Of a stretch of DNA of 32,534 bases, positions 17,215-25,933 are shown piece after piece. Where the stretch lies: positions 1 to 32,534 of the forward strand of contig LGER01000043.1 of assembly GCA_001507915.1 (NCBI GenBank), in the 5' to 3' direction. A program made the position numbers and the translations under genes. Below the pieces are notes generated by a model that did not search any database, had not been told where the DNA came from, and saw only the letters and a list, made by a program, of their open reading frames with translations. Position 1 is the stretch's first letter; each line of letters begins with the position of its first letter. Source of the DNA: Desulfonauticus sp. 38_4375. GTDB taxonomy: Bacteria; Desulfobacterota; Desulfovibrionia; Desulfovibrionales; Desulfonatronovibrionaceae.

Positions 17215-18624
17215 ATGAAAAAAATTCTTCTTATAAATACAGTTTTTAGTAGAAAAAAAAGACTTTTTTCTGAATTTGGACCACCATTAGGAATACTTTC
17301 TATAGCTTCTGCTTTAAGTTGTCAAGGCTTTAAAGTAGAACTTATTGATCCTCAAATAGAAACAAATTATTTAAAAAAAGTAGTGTCTATTATTAAAGAC
17401 GATATTTTATTTGTTGGGTTAAATACTTATATAGGAGAGGGTTTAAACAATTGTATTGAGTTAACTGAAAAAATAAAAAATATAAATCCTAATATACCTA
17501 TTGTATATGGAGGTCCTTTAGCTTCATCAATCCCTGAAGAATGTTTCAAGAAAACAAAAGTTGATTATATTATTATGGGTACAGGTGAGTTTAGTATTGT
17601 AAATTTAGCAAAATGTTTAATTGAAGGGGATAAAGATAGAATAATGAACGATCCTTTTATATCATTAAGAATAGATAGAAATAATTATAAAATTGGTAAG
17701 CTTTATAACTATCATGTTTCCTTTGACGATTTGCCTACAATAGATCTAAATTTTTGGAAAGAAGGAGTAAAAAAGTTAGATGCTATACCAATGATAACAT
17801 CAAGAGGTTGTCCTTATAAATGTAGCTTCTGCTATAACACTTTTAATGAAAAAGGAAAATATATTCTTAAGCCTTATGAATCAATTATAAAAGAGATGCA
17901 ATTAAATTCAAAAAAATTTTATTGTAAAAATTTTTTATTTATGGATGATAATTTTTTAATTAATGAAGAAAGAGCTCTTAAAATATTTGAGTATACATTT
18001 AAAAAAGATTTTTCTATAAAGAGAGTTTATGGACATTTAAATTGTTTCACTTTGAAGATACAAGAAGCACTTATTAAAGCAAAACCTCTTACTGTTATGT
18101 GCATTGAGTCAGGGTCTGAAAAAATAAGAAAGCTATTAAATAAAAATATAAATATAGATAAAGCTTTGTATCTAATAAAAAGATTAACTTCAAGTTCTGT
18201 TCCTTTTCTAACTGCATTTATTTTTGGCCTTCCTTTCGAAGATATTAATGATATTCAAGAAAGTATTGAACTTGCGAGGAAAATAAAAAATATTTCAAAA
18301 GATAAAGCAATATCTATGTTTTATCTTTATTTCCCCCAGCCAGGAGATGGTATTATAAGAAAGTATACTGACAAGACTAACAAAAAAATTAAATTTACAC
18401 TCCAAGATATGTTAAATATCGAAGTTATTCCAGTAGAAAATATTAATAGTAATATTAATTTTAACATTAGACCATGGATGACAAATAAAAAAGTTAAATT
18501 TTATCAAAGTTTGTCTAAAGTATGGCTATATAATTTTGGGCCTAAAGAAAAAAGAGAAATTTTTTCTAAAGAAGCTATTAACATTTATCAAAATGATTCC
18601 AAAATCAGGAGAATGTTTGAATGA
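17215..18624 (+). CDS. B12-binding-domain radical SAM protein
   Basis: A 469-residue protein with the class B layout. An N-terminal cobalamin-binding Rossmann domain covers about residues 1-140 (FGPPLGILSIASALSCQGFK, FVGLNTYIGEG, IPIVYGGPLASSIPEE, VDYIIMGTGEFSIV). The radical-SAM cluster motif is C199-x3-C203-x2-C206 (RGCPYKCSFC). Later family segments are NFLFMDDNFLIN, CIESGSEKIRKLL and TAFIFGLPFEDINDI. Relatives methylate unactivated carbons or phosphorus, or rearrange rings, using cobalamin as methyl carrier. The stop overlaps the next gene by 4 bases (ATGA), so the two radical SAM enzymes are coupled. In a glycan island, C-methylation of a sugar is the simplest inference. The substrate is unknown. 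Confidence 0.87.
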   Translation: MKKILLINTVFSRKKRLFSEFGPPLGILSIASALSCQGFKVELIDPQIETNYLKKVVSIIKDDILFVGLNTYIGEGLNNCIELTEKIKNINPNIPIVYGGPLASSIPEECFKKTKVDYIIMGTGEFSIVNLAKCLIEGDKDRIMNDPFISLRIDRNNYKIGKLYNYHVSFDDLPTIDLNFWKEGVKKLDAIPMITSRGCPYKCSFCYNTFNEKGKYILKPYESIIKEMQLNSKKFYCKNFLFMDDNFLINEERALKIFEYTFKKDFSIKRVYGHLNCFTLKIQEALIKAKPLTVMCIESGSEKIRKLLNKNINIDKALYLIKRLTSSSVPFLTAFIFGLPFEDINDIQESIELARKIKNISKDKAISMFYLYFPQPGDGIIRKYTDKTNKKIKFTLQDMLNIEVIPVENINSNINFNIRPWMTNKKVKFYQSLSKVWLYNFGPKEKREIFSKEAINIYQNDSKIRRMFE

Positions 18625-19769
18625 AAGTTTTTTTTGTAGGAAACCAGGTTTGCACTAAACGAGGTCTAGATACTACTCTTTTTAAAAATTATTTTTTAGC
18701 AAATGGATGTATAATAACAGATAATATAGTAGAATCTGATTTAGTTGTTGCTATTACATGTGCATTTGTAGATTCTTATAAAAGTATAGCTTTAAAAATG
18801 ATAGAAAATCTTAAAAAATTAAATAATAATATTATTGTTTATGGTTGTTTACCCGAAATGGCAAAACATGAATTTAAAATTATTTTTAATGGAAAATTTT
18901 TTACACCTAAAAATAAAGCCAAAATAGAAAGTTTTTTTCCTAATTTTAAAATAAAACTAGATTATATTGCTGATGCTTTTGAACCGGATATATTTGTAAT
19001 GAAACCTTTTAATTTAAAAAAAATAAATTATCCTACTAATGATAGGAATAATATTAATTTTAAAAAGTCTTTCCCTATCTTAAGGATAAGTGAAGGGTGT
19101 AATAATGCTTGTAGTTATTGTTTACATCCAAAGTCATTAGGAAAATTGAAGAGTAAACCTCTTGATGAGTGTATATTTGATTATAAAAGGATAATTGCAT
19201 GTGGTTATAAAAGGATTAGTATTCATGCAAATGATCCTGCTTCTTATGGATTAGATATAGGGTTAACTTACCTTGATTTACTTATTTCTTTGGAAGAAAA
19301 TACGCCATCCAGTGATATCAAATGGAACCTTAACGATATTCACCCTAAGTATTTATTAAAGTACAATTTTGATTTAATAAAGTTTATTGAAAAAGGAAGA
19401 ATAATAAATATAGGTGTTCCAATTCAATCCGGAAGCCAAAAAATTTTAAAAAAAATGAATAGAATATATGATATAAAAAAGGTAGTAGATATACTTATTA
19501 AGTATAAAAATATTAATCCTGATCTTTTACTTTCTACTCATATCATTGTAGGGTTTCCTGGAGAAACAGAAGATGATTTTAATGATACTTTAAGTTTTTT
19601 TAAGAAAGTAAAAATAAATAATGTTTATATATTTAAATATTCTAACAATGTTGGTACTCCTGCAGAAAAATTTAACTGTCAAGTTGATGAACAAATCATT
19701 GTTAAGAGACAAAATTTGTTAGCAAATGAGTTGTCTAAGATGGGATGCAAGGTAGAACTTTTTGGATAA
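18621..19769 (+). CDS. Methylthiotransferase-like radical SAM protein lacking TRAM
   Basis: A 382-residue protein with AGGAGA 8 bases upstream. All three cysteines of the N-terminal MTTase (UPF0004) domain are present: C11 (GNQVCTKRG), C47 (AITCAFVDS) and C76 (VYGCLPEM). The radical-SAM motif is C160-x3-C164-x2-C167 (EGCNNACSYC). Other MTTase signatures are ASYGLDIG, IGVPIQSGSQKILKKMNR and HIIVGFPGETEDDFNDT. MiaB and RimO end with a TRAM domain that binds tRNA or protein; here the chain stops just where TRAM should begin, and the next gene does not supply it. It is therefore a divergent member, probably with a different substrate. In this context a sugar or glycan methylthiolation is possible but unproven. 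Confidence 0.83.
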   Translation: MKVFFVGNQVCTKRGLDTTLFKNYFLANGCIITDNIVESDLVVAITCAFVDSYKSIALKMIENLKKLNNNIIVYGCLPEMAKHEFKIIFNGKFFTPKNKAKIESFFPNFKIKLDYIADAFEPDIFVMKPFNLKKINYPTNDRNNINFKKSFPILRISEGCNNACSYCLHPKSLGKLKSKPLDECIFDYKRIIACGYKRISIHANDPASYGLDIGLTYLDLLISLEENTPSSDIKWNLNDIHPKYLLKYNFDLIKFIEKGRIINIGVPIQSGSQKILKKMNRIYDIKKVVDILIKYKNINPDLLLSTHIIVGFPGETEDDFNDTLSFFKKVKINNVYIFKYSNNVGTPAEKFNCQVDEQIIVKRQNLLANELSKMGCKVELFG

Positions 19770-19770
19770 T

Positions 19771-19775
19771 AGGTG
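19771..19775 (+). promoter_or_regulatory. Ribosome-binding site choosing the GSCFA gene start
   Basis: AGGTG lies 5 bases before ATG 19781. An upstream in-frame ATG at 19745 lies inside the preceding gene and lacks such a site, so 19781 is preferred. Confidence 0.5.
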
Positions 19776-19780
19776 CTTTT

Positions 19781-20770
19781 ATGTGTAAAAAAAATATATA
19801 TGAAATAGGTATAAGCAATTTTGTAAGTATGAAGGATACCTTGTCTTTAGGAAAAAAGAATAAATATTCTGTATGGCATACACAAAATAAAGATAATATT
19901 TATACAGCAAGTTATAGATTAAAACAAAAGATGGTTACAATAAATTTGCCTAGAGAAGTTAGTGTTAAAAAGGATGACATATTTTTCACCATGGGATCTT
20001 GTTTTGCTAGAAGATTAGAGGATATATTAAATAGAAAAGGTATGAATGTTCCTGGATTTAGTTTTTTATTAAATAGAAGAGATTTATTCTCAACAATGAG
20101 ATATGTAAATAAATATAATACTTATACAATGCTTTATGAAGTAGAGTATGCACTTGGAATAAAGAATAATATTTATGATACGATTATGGGGTCAGACAAA
20201 GAAGGCTACTTTTGTTGTCAATCAGTATATTTAGGTAAAGAAGATTATGATACTGTAAAAAAAAGAAGAGATGGTATACTTAAATCTTTTAGTTTTATAT
20301 CTAAGGCAGACGTAATTGTTATTACTTTGGGTCTTACAGAAGCTTGGTATGATAATGTTAGTAAAAGATTTATTAATTATTTTTTGCCAAGGTTTATGTT
20401 AAAAGAAGAAGGTAGATATTTTCATAAAAATATTACAGTTGAAGAGAATATTAATAATCTATGTTTAATTTATGAATATTTAAAAAAGTATAACAAGAAT
20501 GATTTTAAAATTTTTATTACGGTATCACCTGTACCTTTATTAAAAACTTTCACTAATTATGATGTAATAGTTGCGAATAACTTATCAAAGTCTATATTAA
20601 GAGTGGCTGCTGAAAAATTTGCAAATTTATATGAAAATGTATATTATTTTCCAAGTTATGAAATAGCCATGTTTTCTCAAAGAGAGTATATGTTTGAATA
20701 TGACCTTAGACATATTAGCGAACAAGGTGCTGAACATATAATAAATACTTTTTTAAAAATATATATGTAA
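19781..20770 (+). CDS. GSCFA-domain protein
   Basis: A protein of about 329 residues from ATG 19781, after the AGGTG site. The name-giving motif is FTMGSCFARRLEDIL. Family-typical later segments are VIVITLGLTEAWYD, FKIFITVSPVPLLKTF and VYYFPSYEIAMF, and the C-terminal D-x2-H in YDLRHISEQGAEHII resembles an SGNH-hydrolase catalytic end. GSCFA proteins are a poorly studied branch related to SGNH esterases and acyltransferases and occur in surface-glycan clusters. It may add or remove an acyl group on a glycan; this is inferred from fold and context only. There is no signal peptide, so it is probably cytoplasmic. Confidence 0.82.
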   Translation: MCKKNIYEIGISNFVSMKDTLSLGKKNKYSVWHTQNKDNIYTASYRLKQKMVTINLPREVSVKKDDIFFTMGSCFARRLEDILNRKGMNVPGFSFLLNRRDLFSTMRYVNKYNTYTMLYEVEYALGIKNNIYDTIMGSDKEGYFCCQSVYLGKEDYDTVKKRRDGILKSFSFISKADVIVITLGLTEAWYDNVSKRFINYFLPRFMLKEEGRYFHKNITVEENINNLCLIYEYLKKYNKNDFKIFITVSPVPLLKTFTNYDVIVANNLSKSILRVAAEKFANLYENVYYFPSYEIAMFSQREYMFEYDLRHISEQGAEHIINTFLKIYM

Positions 20771-20803
20771 ATAATACTATATTGATTAATAGTAGGAGAT
20801 ACT

Positions 20804-21526
20804 ATGTTTAAACGTAATAGTGTTTTGGATGTTATGAAGCACATAAAAAATAAAGGCTTAAAGGTATCAACTATAATAGATGTTGGAGTTGCTTATGGTA
20901 CTAATGGTCTATATGGAGTATTTGATTCAGTATCATATTTGATGATTGAACCTTTAGAAGAATATCAAGAAGTACTGAAAAGTATAGCAAAAAAATATCC
21001 TGCTGTTTATACAATTGCTGCAGCTGGTAGTAAAGAAGGAAACATTACTATTAATGTACATCCTGATATGAGTGGCTCTTCTGTTTTAAAAGAATCAGAA
21101 GGTCCACATGTCGATGGAATAGAAAGGGTTGTGCCTATGGTAACTTTAGATGGAGAAGTATCGAAATATAAGCTCAGAGGCCCTTTTTTGCTAAAGGTAG
21201 ATGTTCAAGGGTTTGAATTAGAGGTTTTGAAAGGTGCAGAAAAGGTGCTTCAGGAAACAGAAGTAATTATTCTGGAAGTATCCCTTTTTCAATTCTACAA
21301 AGGTTCTCCTGTTATGTCTGATGTGATTTATTTTATGCATAAAAGAGGTTTTTCTGTGTATGATATTTTTGGTGCAGTGTATAGACCTCTTGACGATGCT
21401 CTTGCTCAAGTAGATTTAGTGTTTGCTTCAGACAAAAGTATTCTCAGGAGTTCTAATTATTTTGCTTCTTTTGAACAAAGAAAACAGATGACTTTGGAGC
21501 GTATAAAAAAATTAAATCCAAAATAG
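20804..21526 (+). CDS. FkbM-family SAM-dependent methyltransferase
   Basis: A 240-residue protein with a good AGGAG site 5 bases before the ATG. The FkbM pattern is clear: STIIDVGVAYGTNGLYGVF (motif I), YLMIEPLEEYQEVLKSIA, GSKEGNITINVHPDMSGSSV and GPFLLKVDVQGFELEVLKG, the KxDvqGxE hallmark. FkbM enzymes O-methylate sugars and polyketides. It is a stand-alone enzyme, the second FkbM domain in the island, and the two are not close copies. It begins 33 bases after the GSCFA gene, a larger gap than most here, and is followed by a DUF115 gene. The methyl acceptor is unknown. Confidence 0.88.
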   Translation: MFKRNSVLDVMKHIKNKGLKVSTIIDVGVAYGTNGLYGVFDSVSYLMIEPLEEYQEVLKSIAKKYPAVYTIAAAGSKEGNITINVHPDMSGSSVLKESEGPHVDGIERVVPMVTLDGEVSKYKLRGPFLLKVDVQGFELEVLKGAEKVLQETEVIILEVSLFQFYKGSPVMSDVIYFMHKRGFSVYDIFGAVYRPLDDALAQVDLVFASDKSILRSSNYFASFEQRKQMTLERIKKLNPK

Positions 21527-21534
21527 TTAATATT

Positions 21535-22254
21535 ATGAGTAAAAAAATAGTCATTCCTAAAGATAAGCATAAAGGTAATAAAGCTTTTATTGTTGCCACT
21601 GGTCCTAGTTTAAGGATATCTGATCTTGAATTAATAAAAAAATATATATCTTTTTCTTGCAATAAGATATATCTTGCTTTTGATAAAACAGACTGGCGTC
21701 CTAATTATTATTCTGTTATAGATAGATTAGTTGCTAAGTATAATGCAAATGACATAGTTAAAGTTGAATCTATAAAAATTTTTAGTAGTGTGATAAAACC
21801 GTATATAGGAAATAGAGAAGATGTTTTTTGGTTAAAGGATTTGCCTACTCCCATTATTAATGGAGTTAGACACCAAAAATTTTCTTGTGATATAACTCTT
21901 GGTACCTATGGAGGGTATACTGTTATATATACTTTGTTGCAGGTAGCTTATCACTTAGGGATAAAAGAAGTTTTTCTTCTTGGGCTTGATTTTAATTTTG
22001 ATCACTCTCCTCCTACAGGTAGAACTACTGAAGCAGGAGAAGACATCTTGATTCAGGATGCAGAAATGAATCATTTTCATAAAGATTACAGAAAAAAAGG
22101 AGAGGAATGGACAAAGCCAAGGCTTGATATACAGTACGATGCTTTTAAATGTGCTAAAAAGGTTTTTGAAAAAGATGGAAGAAAGATATTTAATGCATCA
22201 CGATATACTAAGTTAGATGTTTTTCCTGTGGTTAGGTTGGAGGATGTTGTTTAA
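21535..22254 (+). CDS. DUF115 (MptE/Maf-like) protein, copy 1
   Basis: A 239-residue protein. Motifs are AFIVATGPSLRISDLELI near the N-terminus, NKIYLAFDKTDWRPNYYSVI, GGYTVIYTLLQVAYHLGIKE, VFLLGLDFNF, and NHFHKDYRKKGEEWTKPRLD. This is the DUF115 core found in motility-accessory (Maf) proteins that transfer nonulosonic-type sugars to flagellin, and in archaeal pterin pyrophosphokinase-like proteins. The setting favours a role in glycan transfer. No Shine-Dalgarno sequence is visible. It is followed by a GT2 gene whose ATG overlaps its stop (TAATG). A paralogue sits at 26598-27581 with the same GT2 partner arrangement. Confidence 0.82.
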   Translation: MSKKIVIPKDKHKGNKAFIVATGPSLRISDLELIKKYISFSCNKIYLAFDKTDWRPNYYSVIDRLVAKYNANDIVKVESIKIFSSVIKPYIGNREDVFWLKDLPTPIINGVRHQKFSCDITLGTYGGYTVIYTLLQVAYHLGIKEVFLLGLDFNFDHSPPTGRTTEAGEDILIQDAEMNHFHKDYRKKGEEWTKPRLDIQYDAFKCAKKVFEKDGRKIFNASRYTKLDVFPVVRLEDVV

Positions 22255-23378
22255 TGTGTAATAATCCTTTTATCTCCGTAATTATTAATAATTATAACTA
22301 TGGTAGTTTTATTTATAAATGTATAAATAGTGTTATTAGACAAACTTATAAAAAAATTGAAATTATAATAGTGGATGATGGGTCAACAGATAATTCTAGA
22401 GATGTGATAAATTCATTTTGTGATTCAAGAATTGTAAAGGTTTTTAAAAAAAATGGTGGTCAGGCTTCAGCTTTTAATGCTGGTTTTGAAGTAGCAAAAG
22501 GAGAAATAATAGCTTTTTTAGATAGTGATGACTGGTGGAAAAATGTTAAGTTAGAAAGAATTGTAGCATGGCATAACTTTCTAAAAGGAGATTATGTTAT
22601 GCTACAACATTTAGTTAAAGTCTGGGATAATGGTAAAGAGTATTTATATAAACCAGCGCTATATTCCGGGGATTGTTTTATACACACTCAAGTTACTGGT
22701 GAATTAGGATTGTTTGTTGGTACTTCAGGGTTAGTTTTTTCAAGAAAAATACTAGAAAGAATTATGCCTGTCCCCTTACAGTTTAAAATTAGTGCAGATG
22801 CATATCTTACTAGAACTAGTTTCATTTTTGGTAGAGTGGTGTCAATTCCTGAAATTCTGGGTTATTATCGAAAACATAATAACGCCGTATTGGGAAATAA
22901 TGCTTATAGCCATATTGAATTTCATAAAAATATTCTTTTTCCTGCTTTAAATGATTTTTATAAAAAGAATTTAATTAACTTTAGATTTGATGTTTCTGCT
23001 TATAAAACTACTAAACTACAATATGTAGAGCTTCATAAGTCTTATTTAAGAAATAAGATTAAAGAGATTATACAAAAGTATAATAAGTTTGCATTTTTTG
23101 GTGCTGGACAGTATTTAGAGTGGTTGCATTCTACTATGTTAGATTTTCCTAGTGGAAATGTAGTAGCAATATTAGACGACAATCCTGCATATAAAGAGTT
23201 TTGGAATATTATTCCTATGAAGCCTAACGATTGTAATCTTTCTGAAATTGGAGCAATAGTTCTTGCTTCAGATTGTAAGCAAGACATTTTAAGAAAAAGA
23301 TGTATTGAAATTTTTGGCGATTCATTTCCAATTATAGATCTATACGAAGGATTACCTAAAGGTCCATACCCAAAATAA
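22254..23378 (+). CDS. Family 2 glycosyltransferase with C-terminal Rossmann-like domain
   Basis: A 374-residue protein; GGAGG lies 10 bases before the ATG. The GT-A domain spans about residues 1-215: ISVIINNYNYGSFIYKCINS, IEIIIVDDGSTDNSRDVI, GGQASAFNAGFEVAKGEI and FLDSDDWWKN (the DxD/DSDD motif). From about residue 263 a small separate domain follows: KEIIQKYNKFAFFGAGQYLE, VVAILDDNPAYKEF and GAIVLASDCKQDILRKR. It resembles a nucleotide-sugar- or CoA-binding Rossmann module. The same kind of module is fused to the N-terminus of the second DUF115 protein. A run of 8 A lies at 22446-22453. Donor and acceptor are unknown. Confidence 0.87.
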   Translation: MCNNPFISVIINNYNYGSFIYKCINSVIRQTYKKIEIIIVDDGSTDNSRDVINSFCDSRIVKVFKKNGGQASAFNAGFEVAKGEIIAFLDSDDWWKNVKLERIVAWHNFLKGDYVMLQHLVKVWDNGKEYLYKPALYSGDCFIHTQVTGELGLFVGTSGLVFSRKILERIMPVPLQFKISADAYLTRTSFIFGRVVSIPEILGYYRKHNNAVLGNNAYSHIEFHKNILFPALNDFYKKNLINFRFDVSAYKTTKLQYVELHKSYLRNKIKEIIQKYNKFAFFGAGQYLEWLHSTMLDFPSGNVVAILDDNPAYKEFWNIIPMKPNDCNLSEIGAIVLASDCKQDILRKRCIEIFGDSFPIIDLYEGLPKGPYPK

Positions 23379-23393
23379 AAGGAGAGTAATGGT

Positions 23394-23987
23394 ATGTATG
23401 AATTTGTTTCTGGATATATTCAAAGATTAGTCAAGTTATTAGAGAGTATTGAACTGCAAAATATATGTGATATTATTAATCTTTTAGATAATATAGATCC
23501 ATTTGTCAATACTATATACTTTATAGGTAATGGAGGTAGTGCAGCTACGGCTTCTCATTTTGCTAATGATATTGGGATTGGGTTGAAAATAAGAGGAATA
23601 AAGAACATTAATGTGGTATGTCTTACTGATAATATTCCAGTGATAACATCAATATCTAATGATATTGGATATGAAAATATTTTTTATGCCCAACTAAAAG
23701 ATAAAATTAAAAAAGGGGATTTATTATTTGCAATTTCGGCAAGCGGAAATTCAGCCAATATTCTTAAAGCTGCAAAGTATGCTAAAAGTGTCGGTGCTTT
23801 AGTAATTGGCTGTACTGGATTTGATGGAGGAGAGTTGAAAAAATTATCTGATATTTCTTTTCATGTATCTACAGAAAAAGGGGAATACGGTATAGTAGAA
23901 GATATACATATGATTTTAGATCATCTCATATTTTCATATTTTATTTCTACAAAAGAAGGAGCTTCTACAAAATATGTATTGGAGTAA
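23394..23987 (+). CDS. SIS-domain sugar-phosphate isomerase (phosphoheptose isomerase-like)
   Basis: A 197-residue protein with AAGGAGAG about 8 bases before the ATG. The SIS fold is clear: YFIGNGGSAATASHFANDIG, VITSISNDIGYENIF and LLFAISASGNSANILKAAKY, then EDIHMILDHLI near the C-terminus, as in GmhA. GmhA turns sedoheptulose-7-phosphate into D-glycero-heptose-7-phosphate for LPS and S-layer heptoses. Copies inside glycan islands often serve island-specific sugars. It starts a four-gene sugar module (SIS, Gfo/Idh/MocA, D-2-hydroxyacid dehydrogenase, CMP-transferase). Heptose kinase or nucleotidyltransferase genes (hldE) are not nearby, so I give no gene symbol. Confidence 0.87.
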   Translation: MYEFVSGYIQRLVKLLESIELQNICDIINLLDNIDPFVNTIYFIGNGGSAATASHFANDIGIGLKIRGIKNINVVCLTDNIPVITSISNDIGYENIFYAQLKDKIKKGDLLFAISASGNSANILKAAKYAKSVGALVIGCTGFDGGELKKLSDISFHVSTEKGEYGIVEDIHMILDHLIFSYFISTKEGASTKYVLE

Positions 23988-23990
23988 AAT

Positions 23991-24986
23991 ATGTTGAGGA
24001 TAGGTTTGGCTGGCTTTGGTAAGATGGGTAAAATACGGGCTAGGACAATAGATAAAAGCAGTGATGTGGAATTAGTAGCTGTTTATGATCTTGATAAGCA
24101 TATTCTTCCATCAAACGTATATATTTGCAATAGCTTTGATGAATTACTGCGATTGGATGTCGATGCTATTTTTATTTGTACCTATAATGATGTTGCTGTT
24201 GAGTATACAATTAGAGCTTTAGAGGCAGGAAAGCATGTTTTTTGTGAAAAACCTCCTGCTACTAATTGTTCTGAATTAAAAAAAGTGAAAAATGTTTTTG
24301 AATCCTCTAATAATGTACTTAAATATGGATTTAATCATCGCTTCCATTACTCTATTATGAGAGCTAAAGAATTAATAAAGTCAGGAAATTTTGGACGTAT
24401 TTTATGGATGAGAGGAGTGTATGGTAAAGCTGGAAGCATAGACTACTGTAAAAACTGGAGAAATTATAAAAAATATAGTGGTGGAGGTATTCTTATAGAT
24501 CAAGGAATACATATGCTTGACTTAATGTTATATTTTTCAGAAGAAAAATTTACAAGAATAAACAGTTTTGTTGACACTCTTTATTGGGATATAGAAGTTG
24601 AAGATAATGCTTTTATTATTATGCAAACTAATAGCAAGATAACTGCCATGCTTCATTCTTCTGCTACTCAGTGGAGGCATAAGTTTTTGTTGGAAATTTG
24701 TTTGGAGAAAGGTTATATAAATTTAGATGGTATTCTTTCTACAACTAGGAGTTATGCACCTGAAAAATTAGTACTAGGGCTACGAGAATTCGAAGATATT
24801 GATTTAGCTATGGGAAAACCAAAGGAAGAAATTATATGGTATGAATATGATGACTCTTGGAGCTTAGAGCTAGATGATTTTTTAACTGCTATTAAATTTA
24901 ATAGTTTGCCAAAACACGGTAATATTTATCAAGCTCTTCTTGTAATGGAGTTGATTGAAGAAATATATAACAAATCAGAGGAGTAA
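23991..24986 (+). CDS. Gfo/Idh/MocA-family oxidoreductase
   Basis: A 331-residue protein with GGAG about 6 bases before the ATG. The N-terminal NAD(P)-binding fold starts LRIGLAGFGKMGKIRA, and the sugar-oxidoreductase motif HVFCEKPPA near residues 81-89 holds the conserved EKP lysine. GGGILIDQGIHMLDLMLYF near residues 163-181 is the GGG..D.G.H..D segment that binds substrate. This family oxidises or reduces sugar hydroxyls (inositol dehydrogenase, UDP-sugar 3-dehydrogenase and others). It lies 3 bases after the SIS gene and 2 before the next, so it probably acts in the same pathway, oxidising the sugar or sugar phosphate. The exact substrate is unknown. Confidence 0.88.
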   Translation: MLRIGLAGFGKMGKIRARTIDKSSDVELVAVYDLDKHILPSNVYICNSFDELLRLDVDAIFICTYNDVAVEYTIRALEAGKHVFCEKPPATNCSELKKVKNVFESSNNVLKYGFNHRFHYSIMRAKELIKSGNFGRILWMRGVYGKAGSIDYCKNWRNYKKYSGGGILIDQGIHMLDLMLYFSEEKFTRINSFVDTLYWDIEVEDNAFIIMQTNSKITAMLHSSATQWRHKFLLEICLEKGYINLDGILSTTRSYAPEKLVLGLREFEDIDLAMGKPKEEIIWYEYDDSWSLELDDFLTAIKFNSLPKHGNIYQALLVMELIEEIYNKSEE

Positions 24987-24988
24987 AG

Positions 24989-25930
24989 ATGAATTTTAAA
25001 GTGGGAATAAGTTCTGTCTCTTTTTCAAAGAGTGAGTATTTAGTTTCAAAAGCAAAAAAAATGTTTAAGCAAGTGGTACTTAATCCTTTAGGACGAAAAC
25101 TCAAATCAGAAGAGTTTATTCAAATCTATAAAGATTGTGACGCTATTATTGTTGCTTTAGATATTATAAATAAAGACATATTAAATTTTCTTCCAAACTT
25201 AAAAGTTATATCTAAGTATGGAGTAGGTACAGATAATATTGATTTTCAGGCATGTGCAGAAAGAGGAATTGAAGTACTAATTGCAAAAGGAGTAAATAAG
25301 CGTTCAGCTGCTGAGCTAACTTTAGGATTTATGTTGGGATTTATGAGAAATATATTTTCATCTATTGTTAAATTGAAAAAAGGTGAGTGGGTATGTAAAG
25401 GGGGAAGTCAACTTACAGGAAAAACAGTAGGTATAATTGGAGTTGGTAATATAGGTAAAGAAGTTGTTAAACTACTAAAACCGTTTAAGTGTAAAGTTTT
25501 ATGTAACGATATAGTTAATATAGATTTTTTTTGTAAAGAAAATGGAGCAGTTATTGCTTCAAAAGAGGAAATTTTTTGTTCTGCTGATATAATAAGTTTA
25601 CATGTGCCTTTAACAGAGAAAACTAAATATTTAATTAATGAAGAAAGTTTAAGATTAATGAAACCAACTGCTCTATTAATCAATACTTCTAGAGGAGCTG
25701 TTGTTGATATTAAAGCTGTAAAAAGAGCAATAATGGAAAAAAGATTAGGTGGTATTTGTTTTGATGTTTTCGAAGAAGAACCTTTTTACGATGAAGAATT
25801 ATTTTCTATGGATAATGTATTTTGCACTCCTCATATTGGTGGAAGTGCTAAGGAAGCGATATTAGCGATGGGAGAATATGCTTTAGTATCACTATCTACC
25901 TGGATAGAAAAAAATATAAAAGAGATGTAA
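24989..25930 (+). CDS. D-2-hydroxyacid dehydrogenase (SerA/PdxB-like)
   Basis: A 313-residue protein with AGAGGAG before the ATG. It has the NAD-binding motif GKTVGIIGVGNIGKEVVKLL near residues 143-162. The catalytic region is complete: Arg in LLINTSRGAVVD, Glu in FDVFEEEP and His in CTPHIGGSA. The N-terminal part includes KYGVGTDNIDFQACAERGIE. The C-terminal ACT domain of long serine-type 3-phosphoglycerate dehydrogenases is absent. Inside this operon it probably reduces or oxidises a 2-oxo/2-hydroxy acid linked to the sugar acid made here, rather than serving general serine synthesis. That is inference. Confidence 0.87.
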   Translation: MNFKVGISSVSFSKSEYLVSKAKKMFKQVVLNPLGRKLKSEEFIQIYKDCDAIIVALDIINKDILNFLPNLKVISKYGVGTDNIDFQACAERGIEVLIAKGVNKRSAAELTLGFMLGFMRNIFSSIVKLKKGEWVCKGGSQLTGKTVGIIGVGNIGKEVVKLLKPFKCKVLCNDIVNIDFFCKENGAVIASKEEIFCSADIISLHVPLTEKTKYLINEESLRLMKPTALLINTSRGAVVDIKAVKRAIMEKRLGGICFDVFEEEPFYDEELFSMDNVFCTPHIGGSAKEAILAMGEYALVSLSTWIEKNIKEM

Positions 25931-25933
25931 CCT

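Noticed and set aside
21535-22254. Pterin pyrophosphokinase (MptE) function for the DUF115 proteins
   Set aside because: No other pterin gene is nearby and the pairing with GT2 and CMP-sugar genes favours the Maf-like glycan role; the MptE name is only a shared-domain label.
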